From Nitrososphaerota archaeon (GTDB taxonomy: Archaea; Thermoproteota; Nitrososphaeria; Nitrososphaerales; Gagatemarchaeaceae): 12,278 nucleotides of DNA. The stretch lies in the NCBI GenBank assembly GCA_005877185.1, contig VBPQ01000064.1, forward strand, positions 1 to 12,278. The letters run 5' to 3'. Below the pieces are notes generated by a model that was not told the DNA's origin, did no database searches, and saw only the letters and a program-made list of their open reading frames with translations. Below are positions 1 through 5,982 of this stretch, piece by piece (positions within the stretch are counted from its first letter, which is position 1; each line of letters starts with the position of its first letter). The position numbers and the translations under genes are program-made.

Positions 1-40
1 ACATCGAGCTTCTCCTGGGCACATCGAGCTTCTCCTGGGC
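1..40. repeat. Perfect 20-bp tandem duplication at the window edge
   Basis: Bases 1-20 and 21-40 are identical. The unit length is not a multiple of three, so the two copies are read in different phases of the intein frame (TSSFSWA in the first, HRASPGL in the second), although no stop codon arises. Because it begins exactly at base 1, an end-of-contig assembly artefact is as likely as a real duplication. Confidence 0.85.
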
Positions 41-153
41 TTGATTCCATACAAGTCATACAGGTTGATTCGGCTCTTAGAGACGAGGAGGTATTCGACA
101 TCGAGGTGGACGAAGACCATAGTTTCTTCGCCAACGGGATAGCCGTTTCGAAC
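1..153 (+). mobile_element. C-terminal end of an intein inside XPB
   Basis: The frame is open from base 1 and encodes a classic intein C-terminus. Block F reads VFDIEVDEDHSFFANG (about bases 91-138), with the usual D-x-V spacing, the block F histidine and the N-G pair. Block G reads IAVSN and is followed by Cys at 154-156. Splicing would join ...DE to CHHLPAE, the helicase Walker B (DExH) box. The terminal Asn and the +1 Cys needed for Asn cyclisation and transesterification are present. The penultimate residue is Ser instead of the usual His. The N-terminal splicing domain and any homing endonuclease lie outside the window. Identification as an intein rests on the seen motifs; splicing activity is inferred. 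Confidence 0.9.
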
Positions 154-1044
154 TGCCATCACCTCCCCGCGGAGAGCTTCAGGCAGATAGCCGAGATGTT
201 CACCACGCCGTACAGGATGGGCCTCACCGCAACCTACGAGAGAGAGGACATGCTCCACCTCGAACTCCCCCGGTTGATCGGAGGAGTCGTTTACAGGCTC
301 AAACCCGAGGACCTGGCGGGACGATACCTCTCGGGCTACACCGTGGAGAGAGTGAACGTGGAGTTGACGGAAGAGGAGAAGGAGGAGTACGAGAGAAACT
401 ATAGGCTCTTCACCGACTACCTGGAAGCAAACAGGATATGGATGAGGTCGCCTTTAGACTTCCAGAGGTTCATAATGAGGACGGGGAGAGACCCCCAAGC
501 GAGGCGGGCCCTCCTCGCGAGGAATAGAGCGCTGAGCATCGCGTTCAACTCCCAGGCGAAGCTGGAAAAGCTCGAGGAGATACTTCGCTCCAACCCCGGC
601 GAGAGGATTCTAATCTTCACCCAACACAACGACCTCGTCTACAGGATATCGAGGAGGTTCCTGCTCCCCTTCATCACGCACACCACGAGCAAGGACGAGC
701 GACACGAAGCCCTGAAGGGCTTCAGGGAGGGGAGGTTCAGGGCGCTCGCAACATCAAAGGTCCTTGACGAAGGCATTGACGTACCCGAGGCCTCCGTGGG
801 GGTCATAGTGAGCGGGACGGGGAGCTCAAGGGAGTTCATTCAGCGCCTGGGCAGGCTCCTCAGGAAGAGCGAGGGGAAGGGGCAGGCCAGACTGATAGAA
901 CTCGTGTCGAGGGAGACATCGGAGACGAGAACCAGCTCAAGGAGGAAGCGTGCAGCAGGAGGGGACGAGGGCACGGGAGGAGGAGCGGTCGAGAATGAAC
1001 CAGAGGCCAAAACCTACGATGGGGCGGAAATGATAGAGGAATAA
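1..1044 (+). CDS. xpb: XPB/Rad25-type DNA repair helicase, 3' part, intein-containing
   Basis: This is a superfamily 2 3'-5' DNA helicase that opens DNA for nucleotide excision repair. Bases 1-153 encode the intein end; the C-extein (154-1044, 296 residues) begins CHHLPAESF, the second half of motif II. It continues with motif III GLTATYE, the RED motif of archaeal XPB directly after it (EREDM), and a thumb-like helical insertion (about bases 370-540). Motif IV is ILIFTQHND, motif V VLDEGIDVPEA and motif VI FIQRLGRLLR. The order and the RED/thumb features match archaeal XPB and not general RecG or RecQ types. The C-terminal 45 residues are charged and Gly-rich. The N-terminal damage-recognition domain, Walker A and first DE lie outside the window. 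A GTG at 106 could be mistaken for a start, but it sits inside intein block F. The gene is followed 25 bases later by bax1, the expected partner. Confidence 0.93.
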   Translation, partial: TSSFSWAHRASPGLDSIQVIQVDSALRDEEVFDIEVDEDHSFFANGIAVSNCHHLPAESFRQIAEMFTTPYRMGLTATYEREDMLHLELPRLIGGVVYRLKPEDLAGRYLSGYTVERVNVELTEEEKEEYERNYRLFTDYLEANRIWMRSPLDFQRFIMRTGRDPQARRALLARNRALSIAFNSQAKLEKLEEILRSNPGERILIFTQHNDLVYRISRRFLLPFITHTTSKDERHEALKGFREGRFRALATSKVLDEGIDVPEASVGVIVSGTGSSREFIQRLGRLLRKSEGKGQARLIELVSRETSETRTSSRRKRAAGGDEGTGGGAVENEPEAKTYDGAEMIEE

Positions 1045-1069
1045 AGGGAGGAACTAGTCGAGAAGATAT

Positions 1070-2659
1070 ATGCTCCCATCAAACCTCCTCAGGGCCAAGA
1101 TATCCAGGGGAACGATAAGTCCGCTTTATGCGAGCCTTGACTTTGACACCTTGGCGCTCGCAGAGAAAATCCTATTCATCTTCAGCGACGCCACAGGAAA
1201 GAGGAGGGGGGACCTCCTTGACAAACTGGGGGAGGTGGAGGACGGAGGCAACGACTTCAAGCTGGTCAGGGGGTTATCAACCCTGCTGGAAAGGAGGTGC
1301 ACTTTCGAGGCGGAGAGCGCCTTCAACCCCAAGGAGGCGAGGATGGCTGTCTTCGAGGAGGCGAGCAGGAGAAGGACGTCCAGCCTAGAAGAGAGGAACG
1401 GCGTGATCCAAACGGTTTCTGCGAAACTGGGAATCTCGCCAGAGACGATGGAGAGGACGCTCTTCAGCGACCTGGAGGATGAAATCATCCTGAGAGAATA
1501 CAAACCGCTCGACGCGGAGCGGCTTCTCAAGCAGTACAACCTCTCCCTGACGCAGACACTCCTCTTCAAGTCGCTGCGGGTCGAGTTCACAGCATCGGGG
1601 AACTGGAAGAACATCTTCCGGGATGTAAAGAGGTTCGGCCTAATCTACTCCGTAGAGAGGGGGAGTGATGGGTTCAAGGTCTCCCTAGATGGCCCTCTCT
1701 CGCTCTTCAAGATGACGGAGCGATACGGCACATCAATCGCAAAAATCCTGCCGCAGATAGTCGCATCAGACTCCTGGAGCATCAGGGCGGAGGTACTCGC
1801 GAGAAGCAGAGGAAGGGTATACACCTTCGAGGCCGATGGCGGAGAATTGAAGGACATCATCCTCAGCGCGACAGACTCACCAACTGGAGGGGTAAAACTA
1901 GACCAGTACGACAGCACGGTGGAAGAGAGGTTTGCCAGGTCCTTCCTCTCGTACGGCTCTGAATGGGCGCTGAAGAGGGAGCCCGAGCCGCTCGTCGCCG
2001 GCACCCACGTCCTTATCCCTGACTTCAGCTTCGAGAAGAATGGAGCGAAGGTCTACCTTGAGGTCGTCGGCTTCTGGACCTCTGAGTACCTTGAGAGGAA
2101 GATAAGCAAGCTCAAGCTGGTCGGAGGGATAGATATGATCGTGGCGGCCGATAAGAGCCTCGCGTGCTCGAAGCTCGAGAGGCTCAAGAGCAACGCCCTC
2201 CTCATCTACTACGAGAAGGAGGTGCCTCTCAAGCCGATAATCGAACATCTTAAGGAGAGAGATCGACTGATCGTGAAAGATGAAGTGGAGAGATTAAAGA
2301 CCGAAGAAATCTCTCTGACGGGAGATATCGTGAGCCTTGAGGAGATCGCGAGGAAGAGGAGCGTCACGATAGAGTCCGTCAGGAAGGCCCTCGAGAACTT
2401 CCAACCCTATGGGTACGCGAAGGTTGGCGACCTCTTTCTGTCCATGGCCAAGCTCAAAGAAATCGACGAGAAGCTGAGGGGAGTCCAAATGCTCACGGGC
2501 GCACTTCAGGCAATCGAGGCCTGCGGTGTGAAGGGTGAGGGGCAGAAGGTACTCGATGCCCTCGGTTACACATCGATATGGGAGGGAGTGGAGATGGCTA
2601 AGGTCAGGATATCGAAGCAGTCGACTGCAGCATCCGGGAGCGCCCGCATCTCGAATTAG
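1070..2659 (+). CDS. bax1: Bax1 (DUF790), XPB-associated nuclease
   Basis: Bax1 is the structure-specific endonuclease that binds archaeal XPB; together they unwind and incise damaged DNA. The N-terminus, LPSNLLRAKISRGTISPLY, is the characteristic DUF790 opening. The nuclease core lies around residues 280-385. There PDFSF (D318), YLEVVGFW (E331) and ERKISK (K344) make a PD-(D/E)xK-like site within the family signature E-V-V-G-F-W-T-x-E-Y-L. The C-terminal part (about 405-510) is helical and charged, with a possible helix-turn-helix at 420-445. A length of 529 residues is normal for the family. The ATG at 1070 is the first start after an in-frame TAG at 1055. The only strong purine site (GGGAGG, 1046-1051) is 18 bases away, so translation may depend on coupling to xpb. 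The partnership is established for the family; activity here is inferred. Confidence 0.93.
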   Translation: MLPSNLLRAKISRGTISPLYASLDFDTLALAEKILFIFSDATGKRRGDLLDKLGEVEDGGNDFKLVRGLSTLLERRCTFEAESAFNPKEARMAVFEEASRRRTSSLEERNGVIQTVSAKLGISPETMERTLFSDLEDEIILREYKPLDAERLLKQYNLSLTQTLLFKSLRVEFTASGNWKNIFRDVKRFGLIYSVERGSDGFKVSLDGPLSLFKMTERYGTSIAKILPQIVASDSWSIRAEVLARSRGRVYTFEADGGELKDIILSATDSPTGGVKLDQYDSTVEERFARSFLSYGSEWALKREPEPLVAGTHVLIPDFSFEKNGAKVYLEVVGFWTSEYLERKISKLKLVGGIDMIVAADKSLACSKLERLKSNALLIYYEKEVPLKPIIEHLKERDRLIVKDEVERLKTEEISLTGDIVSLEEIARKRSVTIESVRKALENFQPYGYAKVGDLFLSMAKLKEIDEKLRGVQMLTGALQAIEACGVKGEGQKVLDALGYTSIWEGVEMAKVRISKQSTAASGSARISN

Positions 2660-2751
2660 TCAGTTACGAGGAACCCCTTCCGACTGCATATGACTGCCAT
2701 GACGCTATGATATTACGAAAAGCTCGACAACAGTATCTCAGCTAATCAATC

Positions 2752-2769
2752 GTCCCAGTTCTTTTCTTA
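2752..2769 (+). terminator. Possible T-rich terminator after xpb-bax1
   Basis: The 107 bases between bax1 and the convergent gene hold no ORF and no clear hairpin. The only termination-like signal on the + strand is the pyrimidine run TTCTTTTCTTA near 2757-2769, of the kind archaeal RNA polymerase can use. The call is weak. Confidence 0.25.
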
Positions 2770-3501
2770 TGCCCTCGTCACGCTGGTCACTTGAAAGAGG
2801 TCGTTCGACCCGTTGGGAGACTGCTGGTAAACGTAGACTGCGAGCACGGCATTTGTTCCGGGAATGGTCGCAATCTCAGCAGTGAAGTTGGCGTAGGCCG
2901 AAGTTGCGCTAGGAAGCTCGTATTTGGCGACATTCATCTGCGTAGGCCCTATGCTCTGGACGCTCTCCCCTGTTTTCTGCAGACCCGAAAGTAGCGTGGT
3001 GTTGTAACTCCACGCTACAACCAAAGAAAAGGAAGTCGTGTAAATCCGTGCGAAGAACGCAGCCCCGGATCCGGTGTAATTCTTGTCACCCAAGACGTCG
3101 ACCCTGTCTATCCCCCCTTGCGGGTTGAACCACACGATCTCGCTCGTGTTTCCGATAGAGTTCATGAACGCGACCCTGTAGTAGTTCGTCGAGTTGAGCA
3201 ACGCACGACCCAGGACGACGTAGGAGACGCTGGAACTGTCCGAAGCCTCATTTACCTCATCGAGGTAAGAGATCGTAATCGCCATTTGGGAGAAGTTGCC
3301 GAAAAGGTTCAGGAGGCGAATTAGCTGAACCTGGGTCTTAGGGTAGGTTACCGTTCCCGTTGACTGCAGAGATGATGTGGAATTAGACGAAGACTTAGGA
3401 GGGTTGGATTGACCTGGACTTGTCGCAACATACGCGCCCAATGCAAGGATACCAACCACGGCCAGAACGATGACAATGTTCCTCGTCCTGACCGTTTTCA
3501 T
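2767..3501 (-). CDS. Exported, membrane-anchored protein of unknown function
   Basis: I do not recognise this 244-residue protein. It opens with a short basic stretch (MKTVRTRN) and one hydrophobic helix (about residues 9-27), which could be an uncleaved anchor or signal peptide. There is no lipobox Cys. A Ser/Thr/Asn/Pro-rich linker (about 30-55) follows, then a roughly 185-residue globular region rich in beta-forming residues (Y, V, S, T). Eight N-x-S/T sequons are present (NST, NFS, NST, NTS, NYT, NTT, NFT, NGS), as expected for an archaeal surface glycoprotein. The domain contains no cysteine. The ATG at 3501 is directly followed by the signal sequence, so the start is sound. It lies on the same strand as the upstream anchored propeller, 135 bases apart, so the two may be co-expressed at the cell surface. 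No catalytic motif is evident. Confidence 0.7.
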   Translation of the reverse strand: MKTVRTRNIVIVLAVVGILALGAYVATSPGQSNPPKSSSNSTSSLQSTGTVTYPKTQVQLIRLLNLFGNFSQMAITISYLDEVNEASDSSSVSYVVLGRALLNSTNYYRVAFMNSIGNTSEIVWFNPQGGIDRVDVLGDKNYTGSGAAFFARIYTTSFSLVVAWSYNTTLLSGLQKTGESVQSIGPTQMNVAKYELPSATSAYANFTAEIATIPGTNAVLAVYVYQQSPNGSNDLFQVTSVTRA

Positions 3502-3540
3502 ACCCGAGACTCATCCTACCGGTAGTCAATTCGCGAGCAT

Positions 3541-3553
3541 CTCTTATTAAGAG
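3541..3553 (-). promoter_or_regulatory. Candidate TATA box for the exported orphan gene
   Basis: On the minus strand the sequence reads CTCTTAATAAGAG, an A/T core within a near-perfect inverted repeat. Its centre is about 46 bases before the ATG at 3501, so transcription would start near 3520 with a leader of about 20 bases. The rest of 3502-3636 shows only short hairpins (for example GAGGC/GCCTC near 3570-3586). The assignment is inferred from position and composition. Confidence 0.4.
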
Positions 3554-3636
3554 TTCGGAGTTTGAAACGGAGGCGGCTTGTGCCTCGGTTGTTGCGGGGT
3601 AAGACCGCAGCCCGCCACTCTTGATAATCCTGCAGC

Positions 3637-4665
3637 TTAGTGTTGGTAAACGTATACCTGGGGGGACTCTCCCGTGGACTGAGGGATTGCGACATAAAGC
3701 CGATTGGAGCGTGGTACGAAGAGTGAAGTCCCTGCCCCCATACCGGTGGGAATCGAGGGCTGAAGCGAGTAGTGGTCTGGATCAATCTGGCTCACCCCGT
3801 ATACGAAACCATCCCTTGACGAGACGAATAGGCAGCCCGAGGCCGAATAGAAAATGTCATCGGGGCCCTGTCCTACGCTTATCTTGGTGACCAGGCGGCC
3901 CGAGACGGCGTCGTATACGAGAACCTCAGCCGGCTGTCTTGCGCCCACGAACAATCTGTGATGGGTCTCGTCAATTGCCATCGGAAAATTCTGCGATGCA
4001 TTAGCCGGGAGAGGCCACCTTGCCGTGATGGAGCCGTTATTCCTATCGATTACCGCTATGTAATGGGCTTGGGGGAGGTTCACGAACATCCTTGAATCGT
4101 TAGTATCGAGCTGGAAGGACTCGGGGTGGCCGACAAGACCAATGGTGGCGACCACCTGTCCAGTGGTCGCATTGAGAGTTGCGATGCCTCCGTTACCGTA
4201 GCCAACATAGGCCAACCCGCTGGCGACGTCGTATCTTATGTTGTCCGCGTCCGAACTGAGTTGAGCCACTTTCACGATCCCAAGGTTTGCCGAGTCAAGA
4301 ATGTCGACCGTCCCGTCTCCGGCGTTGGTGATGAGGAGCCTACTGGCCGAAGGAATGAACAGAACTCCCTGGGGTGTCCGTAATCCCGTCACGCTCCGCA
4401 CGAAGGTCGCTTGATTCAAATCGATAACGGCAAGGGAGTCATTCCCGAGCATTGCTACATACATTCTCCCATGCACGAGGTCCACATCCATGTGGTCTAT
4501 CCGGCCCGGAGCGGGTGGCAACGAAATGCGCTGAACCAGAGAGAGCGTGCAGTCGTTACCCGTGGTACTTCTGCTGATTCCGCCCGGCGGGGCCAACACT
4601 AGGTACGAGACCGCGATGAGGATAATCAGAGTTATCGATAGAAGCGCCAGAGTCTTGCGTTTCAT
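3637..4665 (-). CDS. Membrane-anchored YncE-like beta-propeller
   Basis: This predicted extracellular seven-bladed propeller of the YncE/YVTN type starts with MKRKTLALLS and one hydrophobic helix (about residues 5-25). Repeated blades follow, each with a strand like RMYVA, RLLIT, LAYVG, RMFVN, RLFVG, CLFVS or RLYVA and a turn such as VIDLN or ILDSAN. These repeats run from about residue 45 to the end. Five N-x-S/T sequons support an exterior location. I chose the ATG at 4665 over a TTG at 4713: the signal sequence begins right there, and GTGAT at 4673-4677 (minus strand), complementary to the 16S 3' end, sits 7 bases ahead. Propellers of this type bind ligands or partner proteins and no enzyme role can be read. 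The blade IDHMDVD...VAMLGNDS resembles the propeller at 5983-6880, suggesting paralogy. Confidence 0.8.
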   Translation of the reverse strand: MKRKTLALLSITLIILIAVSYLVLAPPGGISRSTTGNDCTLSLVQRISLPPAPGRIDHMDVDLVHGRMYVAMLGNDSLAVIDLNQATFVRSVTGLRTPQGVLFIPSASRLLITNAGDGTVDILDSANLGIVKVAQLSSDADNIRYDVASGLAYVGYGNGGIATLNATTGQVVATIGLVGHPESFQLDTNDSRMFVNLPQAHYIAVIDRNNGSITARWPLPANASQNFPMAIDETHHRLFVGARQPAEVLVYDAVSGRLVTKISVGQGPDDIFYSASGCLFVSSRDGFVYGVSQIDPDHYSLQPSIPTGMGAGTSLFVPRSNRLYVAIPQSTGESPQVYVYQH

Positions 4666-4854
4666 CCGACTAATCACTGATGTTGAGCCATGTCCCGACC
4701 CGAGAATGTTCAAGCCGTCACCACTATCGTTCCAGCAATCTAAGAAATGACGGGGTCGTAATATGTGTACGCGTATTTCGCGCCCAGCCCTATGACGCCT
4801 GCAGAACTCGGACTATTTTCATGCCATAAGAAATTACCGCACCCACGTCTCCAG

Positions 4855-4894
4855 AAGTCTCCTCTTTTGTCTAGGTTGGAGGCAGAGGAGACTT
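4855..4894. repeat. Perfect 11-bp inverted repeat
   Basis: Bases 4855-4865 (AAGTCTCCTCT) pair exactly with 4884-4894 (AGAGGAGACTT) around an 18-base loop. The stem is pyrimidine on one side and purine on the other. No T-run follows on either strand at the usual place, so it is not a standard terminator. It could be the stem of a small RNA or a protein-binding palindrome. Confidence 0.6.
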
Positions 4895-5057
4895 AAGGAT
4901 CCATGCAAGAGCCGGCTTGCTGAAAGCAAAGAAAACGTGAAGGAATGTCGAGATAACAAGATCTTGGAGGAAAAAGCGTTACGGAAAAGTCTGGTCGTTG
5001 ACGCCAGCAACCACGGTAGGCGGTCTGTCGAGGAGGAGCACCCTAGCAGGCTGTCTC

Positions 5058-5086
5058 CCTGAAGAGTTCTTGGCTGGGAACTCAGG
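5058..5086 (-). terminator. Hairpin just after the L40e stop codon
   Basis: CCTGA (5058-5062) pairs with TCAGG (5082-5086) and GTTC (5066-5069) with GAAC (5078-5081). This gives a 9-bp stem with a 3-base bulge and an 8-base loop, starting 9 bases beyond the L40e stop. It may define the 3' end of the L40e transcript. No U-tract follows on the minus strand, so an RNA-stability or processing role is as likely as termination. Confidence 0.35.
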
Positions 5087-5094
5087 CTGGCCGC

Positions 5095-5262
5095 TCACTT
5101 CTTCGCGCCGACCGACCGATTCTTGAGCCGCAAGTCTGAAGCTCGACACTTCCTGCACCTCGTCGCCGCGAGCGGGTTTCTAGCACCGCATCTCAGACAC
5201 ACCTTTAGAAACAACCGTCTATTCTGCGCAATTTGCTTCTTGGCAGCGTCCGCAATCGGCAA
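5095..5262 (-). CDS. rpl40e: 50S ribosomal protein L40e
   Basis: This is a small zinc-ribbon protein of the large ribosomal subunit found in archaea and eukaryotes. From the TTG at 5262 it encodes 55 residues beginning MPIADAAKKQIAQNRR. The C-x2-C...C-x2-C ribbon follows (CLRCG and CRKC, residues 22-39), then the family tail SDLRLKNR. The N-terminal MP-D-A pattern and the length of about 55 are typical of archaeal L40e, and this decides the start. The frame stays open upstream, with an in-frame ATG that would add nine residues (MRPCGLRRE), but those do not resemble the family. There is no Shine-Dalgarno site at correct spacing. A weak A/T stretch (TTGAAATG, near 5290 on the minus strand) lies about 28 bases upstream, which would fit a leaderless transcript. 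The gene stands alone, not in a ribosomal operon. Confidence 0.92.
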   Translation of the reverse strand: MPIADAAKKQIAQNRRLFLKVCLRCGARNPLAATRCRKCRASDLRLKNRSVGAKK

Positions 5263-5420
5263 CTCTCTTCGCAAACCGCACGGTCGCATTTCAACCTGTC
5301 GGTCTGATCTTTCCATACATCGCTCGCGAAGGTTGACCTGTATACTAGCCATCCTTCGGTCTGGCTTGGACTAATTCCAGGAAATGTTACATGCGGGTGG
5401 AGTAGGATACTATTATCACG

Positions 5421-5436
5421 AAACGCGCCTATATGT
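5421..5436 (+). promoter_or_regulatory. BRE/TATA promoter of the chrB-type gene
   Basis: AAACGCGCCTATATGT contains a TATA core (TATATG, 5430-5435) preceded by an A/G-rich BRE-like stretch (CGAAAC, 5419-5424). The core is centred 27 bases before the ATG at 5460. No Shine-Dalgarno site is present before that ATG (the leader is C-rich), so a leaderless mRNA starting at the ATG is expected. Confidence 0.65.
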
Positions 5437-5459
5437 AGTTGACGCACCCACCCCCCAGC

Positions 5460-5927
5460 ATGAAATGGGTTACACGCGAGAAAGCAAAGGTAGACAGGAT
5501 AGCCTGCCCGTGGCTTATCAAGAAGTTTGTTGACCAAAAGGCAGAGTTCCTCTTCGTCGCTGCGGACAAGGTCTTACAAACGGCGAAGAAGGAGAATGCG
5601 ACCCCGTTTGATGCGCCAGGGGCGGAGCTGACGCACTATAAGCAGGGTGGAGCGGACTACGTAAGCTTCGACGCCATACTAAGGAAGTACGATCTAGGAG
5701 ACCATGCCCTACTTGAACTAGCGAAAATCGTGAGAGGTGCAGACACAACAATCCCAGACGCTCCTCCTGAATCGGCAGGGCTGGAAGCAGCTGCGTTGGG
5801 GTTCAGGGCCATGTCCAGGGACGATTTCGAGAACATGAGGCTCCAGTTCCCCACCTACGATGCACTGTACAAATACTGTCAGTTGAAGGTCCAGGGAGCG
5901 GCGAAGCTAGAACACGCTTCTGCTTGA
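5460..5927 (+). CDS. ChrB-type chromate resistance protein (ChrB C-terminal domain)
   Basis: This 155-residue protein consists only of the domain known as Chrome_Resist/ChrB C-terminal. The opening MKWVTREKAKVDRIACPWLI is the family hallmark, followed by KKFVDQKAEFLFV. Then come PFDAPGAELTH, the SFDAILRKYDL stretch and KIVRGADT (about residues 95-102), and YDALYKYC near the end. In bacteria, ChrB senses or helps handle chromate and is linked to the ChrA efflux pump. The N-terminal ChrB domain found in longer homologues is absent here. I prefer ATG 5460 over an in-frame TTG at 5439: homology starts at MKWVTRE and the TATA box is placed for it. An oxidoreductase and an MFS transporter lie downstream, but no ChrA is in the window. 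Family membership is firm; substrate and role in this organism are inferred. Confidence 0.88.
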   Translation: MKWVTREKAKVDRIACPWLIKKFVDQKAEFLFVAADKVLQTAKKENATPFDAPGAELTHYKQGGADYVSFDAILRKYDLGDHALLELAKIVRGADTTIPDAPPESAGLEAAALGFRAMSRDDFENMRLQFPTYDALYKYCQLKVQGAAKLEHASA

Positions 5928-5953
5928 TTCCCCATGACAGGGTTAACACTCAC

Positions 5954-5960
5954 AAATAAA
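5954..5960 (+). promoter_or_regulatory. TATA-like box for the cytoplasmic propeller
   Basis: AAATAAA is centred 26 bases before the ATG at 5983, the archaeal TATA-to-start distance for leaderless transcripts. It supports 5983 as the true start and suggests that the propeller and the following oxidoreductase have their own promoter in addition to read-through from the chrB-type gene. Confidence 0.5.
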
Positions 5961-5982
5961 GGCGGAAGTGGGGTGTTCAAGA

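Larger units (their letters stand above)
4714..5094. other. Non-coding stretch with two inverted repeats
   Basis: No convincing protein, tRNA or rRNA is visible in these 381 bases. Two structures stand out: a perfect 11-bp inverted repeat with an 18-base loop at 4855-4894, and a bulged 9-bp stem at 5058-5086 just past the L40e stop. Between them is an A/G-rich run (about 4920-5000) with no obvious gene. A small RNA, or the 3' untranslated region of L40e, could lie here; nothing shows which. Confidence 0.5.

Noticed and set aside
1..40. Start of a CRISPR array
   Set aside because: The two units are directly adjacent, with no spacer and no third copy.
106..108. GTG as the start codon of the helicase gene
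   Set aside because: It lies inside intein block F and the same frame is open to base 1, so it is an internal Val codon.
1126..1614. 162-codon ORF on the minus strand
   Set aside because: Antisense to the conserved bax1 frame, with a Ser/Leu-rich sequence of no family character.
3516..3785. 89-codon minus-strand ORF
   Set aside because: It overlaps the 3' end of the anchored propeller in another frame and has low-complexity, Arg/Pro-rich content.
4714..5094. tRNA, SRP RNA or RNase P RNA gene
   Set aside because: No T-loop GGTTCGA-like motif, no cloverleaf spacing, and none of the conserved RNase P or SRP core sequences that I could recognise on either strand.
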